Of a stretch of DNA of 39,019 bases, positions 24,622 to 32,083 are shown piece by piece; positions within the stretch are counted from its first letter, which is position 1; each line of letters starts with the position of its first letter. The notes under the pieces were generated by a model. That model ran no database searches and was not told the DNA's origin. It saw nothing but the letters and a program-made list of their open reading frames with translations. The stretch is from Flavobacteriales bacterium UBA1937 (GTDB lineage: Bacteria; Bacteroidota; Bacteroidia; Flavobacteriales; Weeksellaceae), in assembly GCA_002337005.1 (NCBI GenBank), contig DDFD01000038.1:223-39241 (forward strand), written 5' to 3'. The translations under genes and the position numbers were made by a program.

Positions 24622-24894
24622 ATGTTTTTAGCAGGATTTTGGCCAGTTTATCAATTCCTTTGGACAGTGTATTTTATCACAATGTTCCTTGTAGGATTTT
24701 GGTGTATCTTTATGTTTTTCGGAGTGGTAATTCCTATGTGGTTAACCGAAGGTTTAGCAGAATATTTCGGGAAAACTAAGAAATTTAATCCTGAAGACAT
24801 CAGAAGAAAAACATTGGCAGAACAAGAAGGTGTAGAAGTAATTTACAACCAACCAAAAGGTTCTGGTCCTTATTTACACGCAGGTCATCATTAA
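24622..24894 (+). CDS. Small membrane protein of unknown function (90 aa)
   Basis: Not recognised. 90 residues: an aromatic-rich N-terminal half (MFLAGFWPVYQFLWTVYF onward, about 1-45) that makes one long or two short transmembrane segments and is rich in Trp and Phe; then a soluble tail with LTEGLAEYFGKTKKFNPEDI and a His-rich end (HAGHH). An ORF extends 21 nt upstream from a TTG, but that lies in the -7 box, so the ATG at 24622 is used. It has its own good promoter and a good terminator, so it is an independently expressed gene. Divergent from the CoADR-DsrE gene; a functional link is only possible, not shown. Confidence 0.7.
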   Translation: MFLAGFWPVYQFLWTVYFITMFLVGFWCIFMFFGVVIPMWLTEGLAEYFGKTKKFNPEDIRRKTLAEQEGVEVIYNQPKGSGPYLHAGHH

Positions 24895-24960
24895 TTTGAC
24901 GACATTGCTTTCTTCCCTAAATTCGAAGAAAGTAATATCAAAGCAAAACAAAATATATTT

Positions 24961-24993
24961 AAAATCTGTTCAGTTTTCTGAGCAGATTTTTTT
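24961..24993 (+). terminator. Terminator after the small membrane protein
   Basis: AAAATCTGTTCAG and CTGAGCAGATTTT pair with one G-U wobble around TTTT, followed by a T-run. It lies 67 nt after the stop codon. Confidence 0.85.
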
Positions 24994-24996
24994 ATT

Positions 24997-25035
24997 CTGT
25001 CATTGCGACTGCGAGGAACGAATCAGGAAGCAATC
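24997..25035. repeat. Partial copy of a GTCATTGCGA...GAAGCAATC repeat
   Basis: It reads CTGTCATTGCGACTGCGAGG, then AACGAATCAGGAAGCAATCG. It shares CTGTCATTGCGA and GAAGCAATC with the palindromic copy at 25097-25188. This sequence type is a widespread intergenic repeat in several phyla, as I recall it. Confidence 0.65.
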
Positions 25036-25075
25036 GTTTTTAGAAGCAACAAGATTTGTAATTCTTTTGCACTTC

Positions 25076-25213
25076 AGTCCCGCTTTCCGCTACAATCTGT
25101 CATTGCGAAAACGTTTGAAAAAACGTTTGAAGCAATCTGTTAATTGAAACAGATTGCTTCACCTCACAAGTTTCGCTAGCAAAGACAGGATTTTCGCTAC
25201 AATCGGGGCTAAA
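25076..25213. repeat. Nested palindromic element: GTCATTGCGA hairpin inside an AGTCCCGC...GGGGCT repeat
   Basis: The outer ends are AGTCCCGCTTTCCGCTACAA (25076-25095) and TCGCTACAATCGGGGCT (25194-25210); they share the direct repeat CGCTACAATC (25088-25097 and 25195-25204). Between them lies an inverted repeat: CTGTCATTGCGA (25097-25108) opposite TCGCTAGCAAAGACAG (25173-25188), with a perfect 13-bp inner stem GAAGCAATCTGTT / AACAGATTGCTTC (25129-25141 and 25148-25160). A 10-bp AACGTTTGAA is duplicated at 25110 and 25122. The layout suggests one mobile repeat inserted in, or captured by, another. Confidence 0.7.
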
Positions 25214-25261
25214 TTTCACTTTCAATTCTTCTTTAGAACAAAAAAACTCGAAGAATTATTA

Positions 25262-25296
25262 GACTTACAGCTTCTTAACTTCTAACTTCCTACTTT
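25262..25296. repeat. Five degenerate 7-bp repeats upstream of the prfA -7 box
   Basis: The units GACTTAC, AGCTTCT, TAACTTC, TAACTTC, CTACTTT are contiguous, period seven. Unlike the other arrays this one lies just upstream of the -7 box, covering the -33 region. Confidence 0.6.
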
Positions 25297-25300
25297 TTTG

Positions 25301-25308
25301 TATCTTTG
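25301..25308 (+). promoter_or_regulatory. -7 box TATCTTTG of prfA
   Basis: An exact match followed by CA, 20 nt before the ATG at 25329. No properly spaced TTTG at -33; the region there is the heptad array. Confidence 0.6.
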
Positions 25309-25328
25309 CACCCAAATAATTTTAGACA

Positions 25329-26411
25329 ATGTCAAAAAGTTTAATTCCAAAACTTCAAGCAATTAAGCAACGTTATAACGAGGTTGCTGATTTAATTATA
25401 CAACCAGATGTCATTACTGACCAAAAAAGATACGGTCAGCTCAATAAAGAATACAGCGATTTAGGAAAAATCGTGAAGGTTTTTGATGAGTATATGCAAG
25501 CTCTTAATACGATTGAAGAATCAGACGAAATCATCGCAGATGGTTCTGATAAAGATTTTGTAGAATTAGCCAAAATTGAAAAAAACGAAGCCTTAGAAAA
25601 AATCCCAGGTTTGGAAGAAGAACTGAAAGTACTTTTGATTCCGAAAGATCCTGCAGATGATAAAAACATCATTCTAGAAATGCGCGCCGGAACTGGTGGC
25701 GACGAAGCTGCAATTTTTGTGGAAGATATGTACAGAATGTATTCTATGTATTTCAAAACCAAAGGTTGGAGACACGAAGTAACCGATTCTTCCGAAGCGT
25801 CTAAAGGCTATAAAGAACTGGTAATGAAGGTAGAAGGAGAAGGCGTTTACGGAATTATGAAATTTGAATCGGGCGTTCACCGTGTTCAGAGAGTTCCAGA
25901 GACGGAATCTCAAGGTAGAGTGCACACTTCGGCAATTACGATTGCGGTTTTACCAGAAGCAGAAGAAGTGGATGTGGAAATTAATCCTGCAGATATTGAG
26001 ATGCAAACTTCTCGTTCTGGTGGAGCTGGTGGACAAAATGTAAACAAAGTAGAAACTAAAGTTCAGTTAACGCACAAACCTTCAGGAATTGTGGTGGTTT
26101 GTCAACAAGCACGTTCTCAGTTGGCGAACAGAGAGTTAGCGATGGAAATGCTTCGTGCGAAATTGTATGATATTAAATTACAGGAAGTTGTAGGAGATAT
26201 AGCGGCACAACGTAAAACAATGGTTTCTACTGGTGACCGTTCTGCAAAAATTAAAACCTACAATTATCCTCAAGGTAGAGTTACTGATCACAGAATTAAT
26301 AAATCTATCTACAATTTAGATGCTTATATGAATGGCGACATCCAAGAAATGATGGATGCCGTAATTATGGCAGAAAATGCAGAGAAAATGAAAGGACAAG
26401 AGGAAATTTAA
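25329..26411 (+). CDS. prfA: Peptide chain release factor 1
   Basis: 360 residues. The catalytic GGQ (234-236) sits in SGGAGGQNVNKVET. The codon-recognition tripeptide is of the RF1 PxT type: Pro190-Glu-Thr192 in QRVPETESQGRVHTS. The N-terminal coiled coil (about 1-100) and the AGTGGDEAA motif complete the family pattern. RF1 reads UAA and UAG and releases the peptide with Gln of GGQ methylated by PrmC (not in the window). It is alone in its transcription unit, between a -7 box and a terminator. Confidence 0.97.
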   Translation: MSKSLIPKLQAIKQRYNEVADLIIQPDVITDQKRYGQLNKEYSDLGKIVKVFDEYMQALNTIEESDEIIADGSDKDFVELAKIEKNEALEKIPGLEEELKVLLIPKDPADDKNIILEMRAGTGGDEAAIFVEDMYRMYSMYFKTKGWRHEVTDSSEASKGYKELVMKVEGEGVYGIMKFESGVHRVQRVPETESQGRVHTSAITIAVLPEAEEVDVEINPADIEMQTSRSGGAGGQNVNKVETKVQLTHKPSGIVVVCQQARSQLANRELAMEMLRAKLYDIKLQEVVGDIAAQRKTMVSTGDRSAKIKTYNYPQGRVTDHRINKSIYNLDAYMNGDIQEMMDAVIMAENAEKMKGQEEI

Positions 26412-26434
26412 CGAATTTTCGAAAAAATATAGAG

Positions 26435-26461
26435 AAAGCTCCCAAAATTGGGAGCTTTTTT
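26435..26461. terminator. Terminator between prfA and the kinase gene
   Basis: AAAGCTCCCAA / TTGGGAGCTTT followed by T on the plus strand. On the minus strand the stem is followed by a weaker T-rich stretch, so it may also serve the convergent kinase operon. Confidence 0.85.
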
Positions 26462-26495
26462 AACTCTTGTCAATTTATTTAAGGAACTCTTTTTA

Positions 26496-27794
26496 TTAGA
26501 GAATATCGCTTATTTCTTGATGATAAGAAGATGGTGATAAACCAATTTGACGGACACAAGCTTTAAAACTAATTTTATCTCTTTCATTTAGTTCAATTTC
26601 CATACTAATTCTAAAAGCTAAATTATCATCTATATCTTTATTTGCCATTCTGACAACGTAACGCATTACATACCATCTATTATGATAATGACCTAATTTT
26701 GCTGCAGTTATTGCACATTTAGCTTTAACCTCAATATCTTTTGTATTATTATATATATAAAATATATTTCCTACAATAACATCACAAAAGTCATAATTAA
26801 AGGAATTTGAATAAACCCAATCTAAATATTCAATTGAAAATTCAGCAAACATGTGTTTGTCAAGATTTTTGAAGTGGCTTAAAATTTCTTCAGAAATTAA
26901 ATAAAATAATATGTCTTGAATTGTATCACTATGTTTAATATAGAAAATGTAAGTTTCAAATTTATCTTCTTGCCAATTAAGAACATCTCCAAAATCTTTT
27001 TGCCATTGAATATCTGAGGCCGTAGCTGCAGTCCTATTTCCATTTGACAATAAAGTTAGTAATCTAGTTCTTAAAGTTTTTATATTTCTAAATCTATTCT
27101 CTTTCTTATGCTTTGTACATTTGTTAATAATTTGTCCGATTTCTCCATCACTAGTGAGTTCAGAATATGGCACTCTGTTTCCGTCTGTGAAGATGTCATG
27201 TAAAATTGCTCCAAATGAAAAAATATCTGCTTGCGGAGTTATTCTATTAAATTCCACAACTTGTTCAGGTGCACAATACATTACTGTGCCATATGCATTA
27301 TTACTTGTTGTTATTGTTTGTGATAAAATTTCTTTATCTTGCGTAATTAATCCAAAATCTGCTAATTTCCAAACTCCATTATGTTTAAGAATATTTTGAG
27401 GTTTTAAATCTCTATGAACAAGTTGTTTTTCATGTAAAAATTCTAAACTATTTAGAATGTCGCCCAAACCTTCAGGATTTCTAGTTTCTCTTTTACAAGA
27501 TTCTATTTCCTCCGTGTAAACTTTTTCAGCTAAAGGCATTAAAAACCAAGGAGTTTCCGAAGTTAAATCATCATATATTATTGGTATAAAATAATCTTTA
27601 GGAAGTATTTTTTGAGTTTTTACTTCACGAATAAATCTTTTTTTTAATTTATCACACAATTCAGTATTCCCAACAAATTGTGTAGACGGTGAAAAAGTTT
27701 TTCTGGCATAATGAATTCCATCATCACATAAAACCTCATCAATATCACCAAAACCACCTCTATTTATGTTTCTTATTACATTTACAATATTCAT
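26496..27794 (-). CDS. Hanks-type serine/threonine protein kinase with unknown helical C-terminal domain
   Basis: 432 residues. The kinase domain (about 6-250) is complete: Gly-rich loop NRGGFGDI (11-18), ATP Lys32 in YARKTF, a Glu in helix C near 57, HRDLKPQN (127-134), DFG (146-148), CAPEQ (174-178) and Asp190 in ADIFSFG. All catalytic residues are present, so it should be active. The C-terminal part (about 262-432) is helical, not recognised, and ends in a KACVRQIGLSPSSYH motif; it has no PASTA, transmembrane or WD segment, so the kinase is cytosolic. It starts 1 nt after the stop of a PPP phosphatase, implying translational coupling and a reversible phosphorylation pair. The substrate is unknown. 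Confidence 0.9.
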   Translation of the reverse strand: MNIVNVIRNINRGGFGDIDEVLCDDGIHYARKTFSPSTQFVGNTELCDKLKKRFIREVKTQKILPKDYFIPIIYDDLTSETPWFLMPLAEKVYTEEIESCKRETRNPEGLGDILNSLEFLHEKQLVHRDLKPQNILKHNGVWKLADFGLITQDKEILSQTITTSNNAYGTVMYCAPEQVVEFNRITPQADIFSFGAILHDIFTDGNRVPYSELTSDGEIGQIINKCTKHKKENRFRNIKTLRTRLLTLLSNGNRTAATASDIQWQKDFGDVLNWQEDKFETYIFYIKHSDTIQDILFYLISEEILSHFKNLDKHMFAEFSIEYLDWVYSNSFNYDFCDVIVGNIFYIYNNTKDIEVKAKCAITAAKLGHYHNRWYVMRYVVRMANKDIDDNLAFRISMEIELNERDKISFKACVRQIGLSPSSYHQEISDIL

Positions 27795-27795
27795 T

Positions 27796-28452
27796 TTAAA
27801 CTAAATCAATTTTAAAATTTGTTAATTCAACAATAACAAGTTTGCCATAGCCTTCTCTATTTAAATATGTTCCATTATCAATGCAAACTAATGAAGATTT
27901 TTTTTGAATTAAATCTTTTATTTCACCAATCGGTTTAGGAGTGTGGCCATGAATTATTATTCGATCTTTTAACCAATCTTTATTTAAAAAATTTTCAGGA
28001 TTTCTTTCCCATTGCATAGTGTATAAATCAGAAAAAGGATTTTCAATATTCATATTTAATGCAGCATGTACCAAAATAAAATTTTCAAAAATTATATAGT
28101 TTTCAAAAGAATCAATAAAATCAATATATTTTTGAGGAACTTTTTCAATGGAATTAGTTAGAAAGCTTAATAACGTTTTATCACCTCCATTCAACATCCA
28201 TTGATTAAATGTGTTTGAATCTTTGAATGAATCTAAAAACATTTGTTCATGGTTTCCTTTAATTATTTTGATGTCAAATCCATTTTCTATTAATAAAAAA
28301 ATTGTGTCTAAAACTCCTTTTGAGTCTTTACCCCTGTCTATAATGTCTCCTAAAATAAAGAGTTTGTCAGACTTTTTTAGTTTAACTTTTTTAAGTGCTT
28401 TTCTAAAAAGCTCATCATTTCCATGTATATCGGTTACTGCAAAAACTCTCAT
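27796..28452 (-). CDS. PPP-family metallophosphoesterase (serine/threonine phosphatase-like)
   Basis: 218 residues from the ATG at 28452. All PPP metal motifs are present: DIHGN (8-12), GDIIDRG (35-41), GNHE (66-69), VHAAL with His129 and GHTPKP (169-174). The size and short loops fit the bacterial PrpA/PrpB-like or ApaH-like group; the operon with a protein kinase favours a protein phosphatase. A longer frame opens at 28473, but it contains the -7 box. First gene of the pair with the kinase, in an AT-rich block between prfA and pflA. Confidence 0.88.
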   Translation of the reverse strand: MRVFAVTDIHGNDELFRKALKKVKLKKSDKLFILGDIIDRGKDSKGVLDTIFLLIENGFDIKIIKGNHEQMFLDSFKDSNTFNQWMLNGGDKTLLSFLTNSIEKVPQKYIDFIDSFENYIIFENFILVHAALNMNIENPFSDLYTMQWERNPENFLNKDWLKDRIIIHGHTPKPIGEIKDLIQKKSSLVCIDNGTYLNREGYGKLVIVELTNFKIDLV

Positions 28453-28456
28453 AATA

Positions 28457-28464
28457 CAAATGTA
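28457..28464 (-). promoter_or_regulatory. -7 box TACATTTG of the phosphatase-kinase operon, 4 nt before the ATG
   Basis: An exact TAnnTTTG on the minus strand, then TATT, then the ATG at 28452. It implies a leaderless or nearly leaderless transcript. Confidence 0.55.
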
Positions 28465-28571
28465 CAAAATCAATAAATAATTTATAAAATATTTATTTCA
28501 AAACATTAAAAAAGACTTGATTTTATACTTTTTAGAAAAAAAGAAATATAGGACTCAAAAATGACAATTTA

Positions 28572-28602
28572 GAAAAAAAATCCATAGAAAATCTGTAGAT
28601 TT
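28572..28602 (-). terminator. Terminator after pflA
   Basis: On the minus strand AAATCTA pairs with TGGATTT (one G-U wobble) over a short inner stem AGA/TCT, followed by a T-run. It lies just after the pflA stop. Confidence 0.65.
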
Positions 28603-28607
28603 CATTT

Positions 28608-29336
28608 TTAACTCGGCAATTTCAAATTGTATTTCCTGAAAATTTTTACCACTTTTTTTACATCTTCCATATCTGCTGGTCGGCAATTTTCTAGAGGATA
28701 CGCTCTGCCTATTTCTTTCCATTTGTGTGCGCCCATTTGGTGAAATGGTAAAATATCTACTCGTTCTACATTTTTGAACTGAGAAACATATTTTGCCCAA
28801 TTTTCTAAATCTTCCGCATCATCTGTATAACCAGGAACGAGAACGTATCTTAGCCAAGTTGGCTTGTTGATTTCAGACAAGTAATTCATAAACTGAAGCG
28901 TAGGTTCTAGTTCTACTTCTGTTAGTTTTAGATATTTTTCAGGATTGATGTGTTTAATGTCCAGAAGCACCAAATCTGTAATTTCTAAAACTTCTTTAAT
29001 GTCATCACTAAACAAATATCCATTGGTATCTACACAAGTGTGAATGCCGTTTTCTTTGCATTTTTTAAATAATTCCAGAACAAATTTGGCTTGCATCAGA
29101 GGTTCACCACCAGAAACGGTAACACCACCCGATTTTATAAAACCTTTTACTTTTTCTATCTCGTAATAGGCTTCATCTACGGTCATTTTAGTTTTTTCGC
29201 CTTTGTTCCAAGTGTCTGCATTATGACAATAGAGACAACGAAGATGGCAACCTTGCAGAAAGTATATAAATCTAATACCGGGACCGTCTTTGGTACCGAA
29301 AGTTTCGTATGAGTGAACAAATCCGTGTGTTTGCAT
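28608..29336 (-). CDS. pflA: Pyruvate formate-lyase-activating enzyme
   Basis: 242 residues. The radical SAM motif CHLRCLYC is preceded by GTKDGPGIRFIYFLQG, and GGVTVSGGEPLMQ and DTNGYL follow, all typical of PflA. It uses S-adenosylmethionine and a [4Fe-4S] cluster to place the glycyl radical on PflB. The ATG at 29336 (MQTHGFVHSYETFG) is preferred to an in-frame TTG at 29345, which is part of a -7 box. It lies 88 nt downstream of pflB on the same strand, behind a hairpin. Confidence 0.95.
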   Translation of the reverse strand: MQTHGFVHSYETFGTKDGPGIRFIYFLQGCHLRCLYCHNADTWNKGEKTKMTVDEAYYEIEKVKGFIKSGGVTVSGGEPLMQAKFVLELFKKCKENGIHTCVDTNGYLFSDDIKEVLEITDLVLLDIKHINPEKYLKLTEVELEPTLQFMNYLSEINKPTWLRYVLVPGYTDDAEDLENWAKYVSQFKNVERVDILPFHQMGAHKWKEIGRAYPLENCRPADMEDVKKVVKIFRKYNLKLPS

Positions 29337-29342
29337 AGTTTT

Positions 29343-29350
29343 CAAAAATA
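29343..29350 (-). promoter_or_regulatory. Internal -7 box TATTTTTG before pflA
   Basis: An exact TAnnTTTG on the minus strand, 6 nt before the pflA ATG. It could give pflA transcription independent of pflB. No good -33 was seen. Confidence 0.4.
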
Positions 29351-29360
29351 CAAAATTTAA

Positions 29361-29397
29361 AGAAAAAGAGAGTTAAGAACCTCTTCCTAACTCTCTT
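29361..29397 (-). terminator. Intra-operon hairpin between pflB and pflA
   Basis: AAGAGAGTTA / TAACTCTCTT (29388-29397 with 29366-29375), with an inner GAA/TTC pairing, followed on the minus strand by TTTTTCTTT. It would attenuate read-through from pflB into pflA, giving less activase than lyase. Confidence 0.75.
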
Positions 29398-29424
29398 CGA
29401 AAAATAAATGAATTTATATAAAAA

Positions 29425-31650
29425 TTAGAAACATTCTGTAATGGTTCTATTAATTACATCTAGTTGTTGTTCTTTAGTCAACTTAATGAAATTAACAGCA
29501 TAACCAGAAACTCTGATGGTTAACTGAGGATATTTTTCAGGATGTTCCATTGCATCTTCTAATAATGAACGGTCAAAAACATTTACATTTAGGTGGTGAC
29601 CAGTTTGGTTAAAATAACCATCTAGTAAACCAATCATATTGGCTTGTTTTTCTTCCATTGTTTTTCCTAACGTTTCAGGAGTAATGGCAAAAGTGTAAGA
29701 AATACCATCTTGCGCATCTTCGAAAGGAAGTTTCGCTACTGAAGCTAAAGAAGCTACTGCACCTCTGGTATCACGTCCGTGCATTGGGTTTGCACCTGGT
29801 CCGTATGGTTCACCTTCTCTTCTTCCGTCTGGAGTATTACCTGTTTTTTTACCATAAACTACGTTAGAAGTAATGGTTAATACAGATTGTGTAGGAATGG
29901 CGTTTCTGTAAGTTTTTTGTTGACGAACTTTGTCCATAAAGATTTTAACGATATCAACCGCAAATTTATCGGTATTGTCATCATTATTTCCGTAAGGAAC
30001 GTAAGGTTGCTCTACAATATAATCTACAATAATACCATTTTCATCTCTTACTACTTTTACTTTTCCATACTTCATTGCAGCGAAAGAATCTGCTACAATA
30101 GAGATACCTGCAATTCCACAAGCCTGAGTTCTGATTACATCTACATCGTGAAGTGCCATTTCGTAAGCTTCATAAGAATACTTATCGTGCATATAATGAA
30201 TGATGTTCAAAGCTTGGATGTAAGTTTCTGCCAACCAATCCATCATTTTATCAAACTTATTCCATACATCATCAAAATCAAGATAATCACCTTCTACTTT
30301 TGGCATTACAGGTGTAACTTGTTTTTTGGTCAATTCATCTACACCACCATTAATTGCATATAATAAAGCTTTTGGCAAATTAGCTCTTGCCCCGAAATAT
30401 TGCATTTGTTTTCCGATGGTCATAGGAGAAACGCAACAAGCAATTCCGTAGTCATCATCAAAACAATCTTTCATAATATCATCATTCTCATATTGAAGAG
30501 ATGAAGTATCTATAGAAACTTTAGCACAATATTTTTTCCAATTTTCTGGTAATTTTTCGCTCCAAAGAACTGTTAAATTTGGTTCTGGAGATGGGCCAAT
30601 ATTGTATAAAGTGTGTAAAAATCTGTAACTATTTTTAGTAACAAAAGAACCTCCTTTTTTATTAATTCCACCCAAAGATTCTGTTACCCAAACTGGATCA
30701 CCAGAGAAAAGCGCATCATATTCTGGAGTTCTAAGGAATCTGATAATTCTTAATTTCATCACGAAATGGTCTATCAATTCCTGAGCTTCTTGTTCTGTAA
30801 GTACACCTCTTTTAATATCTCTTTCAATATAGATATCTAAGAAAGTAGAAACTCTACCAATAGACATTGCAGCACCATTTTGGTCTTTAGTAGCTGCTAG
30901 ATAAGCGAAATACAACCATTGGATAGCTTCTTTTGCATTGGTAGCAGGTTTAGAAATGTCATAACCATAAGATTCTGCCATTCTCTTTAATGCTTTCAAG
31001 GCATTGATTTGCATTGTGATTTCTTCACGAAGTCTTACAATTTCTTCGCTCATCCCATCACACTCCATTTTATTGAAATAATCTTCTCTGTCTTTAATTA
31101 AAAAATCTACACCATACAGAGGAACTCTTCTGTAATCACCAATAATTCTACCACGTCCGTATGCATCTGGTAAACCAGTTACAATACCAGAATTTCTAGC
31201 AGCTCTAATCGGAGCATTGTACGCAGAGAAAACCCCTTCATTATGAGTTACTCTATATTTAGTGTAAATTTCTTTGGTATCAGCATCTAATTCATATCCA
31301 TAAGCTTTAAGGCCGTCTTCCACCATTCTGATACCACCATTTGGGAAAATCGCCCTTTTAAGAGGCGCGTCAGTTTGTAAACCAACTATTTTTTCTAAAT
31401 CTTTATTAATATATCCTGCACCATAAGCATCTATTTGAGAAGGCTTTTTGGTTTCTGCATTGTGAATTCCTTTTTCTCTCTCTACTTTAAACATTTCAGA
31501 AAGCTGAGCCCAAAGTTGGTCAGTTGCTTCTGTAGGACCAGCTAAGAAAGTCTCGTCACCTGTATATTCTGTATAGTTATTTTTTATAAAATCACTTACA
31601 TTAATTTCCTTTTGCCAAACACCAGGTTTAAATCCTATTGTTGCTTCCAT
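29425..31650 (-). CDS. pflB: Formate acetyltransferase (pyruvate formate-lyase)
   Basis: 741 residues, close to the usual length. The active-site pair Cys405-Cys406 lies in GIACCVSPM, and the radical site Gly716 lies in RVSGYAVNF near the C-terminus. Other landmarks are THNEGVFSAYNAPIRAAR (quoted in part) and TGLPDAYGRGRIIGDYRR. It converts pyruvate and CoA to acetyl-CoA and formate without oxygen; the radical is destroyed by air. PFL is uncommon among mostly aerobic flavobacteria and marks a fermentative lifestyle. It is first of the pflB-pflA operon, with an operator-like palindrome upstream. No FocA formate channel is next to it. Confidence 0.97.
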   Translation of the reverse strand: MEATIGFKPGVWQKEINVSDFIKNNYTEYTGDETFLAGPTEATDQLWAQLSEMFKVEREKGIHNAETKKPSQIDAYGAGYINKDLEKIVGLQTDAPLKRAIFPNGGIRMVEDGLKAYGYELDADTKEIYTKYRVTHNEGVFSAYNAPIRAARNSGIVTGLPDAYGRGRIIGDYRRVPLYGVDFLIKDREDYFNKMECDGMSEEIVRLREEITMQINALKALKRMAESYGYDISKPATNAKEAIQWLYFAYLAATKDQNGAAMSIGRVSTFLDIYIERDIKRGVLTEQEAQELIDHFVMKLRIIRFLRTPEYDALFSGDPVWVTESLGGINKKGGSFVTKNSYRFLHTLYNIGPSPEPNLTVLWSEKLPENWKKYCAKVSIDTSSLQYENDDIMKDCFDDDYGIACCVSPMTIGKQMQYFGARANLPKALLYAINGGVDELTKKQVTPVMPKVEGDYLDFDDVWNKFDKMMDWLAETYIQALNIIHYMHDKYSYEAYEMALHDVDVIRTQACGIAGISIVADSFAAMKYGKVKVVRDENGIIVDYIVEQPYVPYGNNDDNTDKFAVDIVKIFMDKVRQQKTYRNAIPTQSVLTITSNVVYGKKTGNTPDGRREGEPYGPGANPMHGRDTRGAVASLASVAKLPFEDAQDGISYTFAITPETLGKTMEEKQANMIGLLDGYFNQTGHHLNVNVFDRSLLEDAMEHPEKYPQLTIRVSGYAVNFIKLTKEQQLDVINRTITECF

Positions 31651-31754
31651 AATTTCTAATTATTTATTATTTTCTAATTTTTTATAAACTTTTTTCATTT
31701 CGAAATTTATAGGTAAAATTTAATTCCCTCTTATAAACTCCCTTTATGGTTTGG

Positions 31755-31784
31755 CAAAATTAGAAACATTAAAAATCATACAAA
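31755..31784 (-). promoter_or_regulatory. pflB promoter, TTTG-N18-TAATTTTG
   Basis: On the minus strand the -33 TTTG is 31784-31781 and the -7 TAATTTTG is 31762-31755. The spacing of 18 is near the usual 19-20. It predicts a 5' leader of about 100 nt. Confidence 0.6.
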
Positions 31785-31804
31785 AGTCAAATAATATGAC
31801 TTTT
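31782..31804. promoter_or_regulatory. Palindromic operator candidate of pflB
   Basis: A perfect inverted repeat AAAAGTCA-N7-TGACTTTT whose edge overlaps the -33 TTTG. Its centre falls at about -44 from the predicted start, where class II activators of the CRP/FNR superfamily bind. The half-site differs from classical FNR (TTGAT). Confidence 0.5.
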
Positions 31805-32056
31805 ATTAGCGTTTTAGTTGATTTTTTTAATCGAATTTTTCTTTTTGATAGAAGAAATAAGTAATTACCCTTAATAGTTTATACAGAGTTTTAATAAAGA
31901 ACTTAAAATTACAAAAACAGCAAACATAAATTAAATTAAATAAAAATATATCAAAATTACAGCCAGTTATTGCCTAATTATTCAAAACCACCAAATTTGC
32001 TTTCAAGCTCTAAAATTCTCAAAAAAAATCTAATTTTTTAGAACGCGAATTTTTAT

Positions 32057-32064
32057 TAAATTTA
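32057..32064 (+). promoter_or_regulatory. -7-like box TAAATTTA of the mutase gene
   Basis: One mismatch to TAnnTTTG; the same octamer occurs before recN and fumarase. It lies 20 nt before the ATG at 32084. Confidence 0.4.
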
Positions 32065-32083
32065 CTGATAGAAATTTCTTGAA

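Larger units (their letters stand above)
24895..25328. other. 434-bp gene-free region before prfA
   Basis: It holds, in order: the terminator of the small membrane protein (24961-24993), a partial GTCATTGCGA-family repeat (24997-25035), the nested palindromic element (25076-25213), a stretch in which nothing was recognised (about 25214-25260), the heptad array (25262-25296) and the prfA -7 box (25301-25308). An 83-codon frame across it is not a credible gene. Confidence 0.8.
31651..32083. other. 433-bp divergent intergenic region between pflB and methylmalonyl-CoA mutase
   Basis: It contains the pflB leader (about 100 nt), the pflB -7/-33 elements (31755-31784), the AAAAGTCA palindrome (31782-31804), and at the other end a weak -7 box for the mutase (32057-32064). 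In between (about 31830-32040) it is A/T-rich with no gene or strong structure that I can see. Confidence 0.75.

Noticed and set aside
24896..25147. 83-codon frame after the small membrane protein
   Set aside because: It runs through a terminator and two intergenic repeats, has no promoter or start context, and its translation is repeat-derived.
24997..25213. CRISPR array or tRNA in the repeat region before prfA
   Set aside because: The repeats are palindromic and unequal, without regular spacers; no cloverleaf could be drawn.
28555..28800. 81-codon minus-strand frame at the end of pflA
   Set aside because: It is a shifted frame of pflA; pflA itself is intact, so this is no frameshifted remnant.
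29887..30363. 158-codon frame antisense to pflB
   Set aside because: It lies wholly inside pflB on the other strand; the composition (Ile, Tyr, Ser, Cys-rich) is a shadow of a highly conserved coding region.
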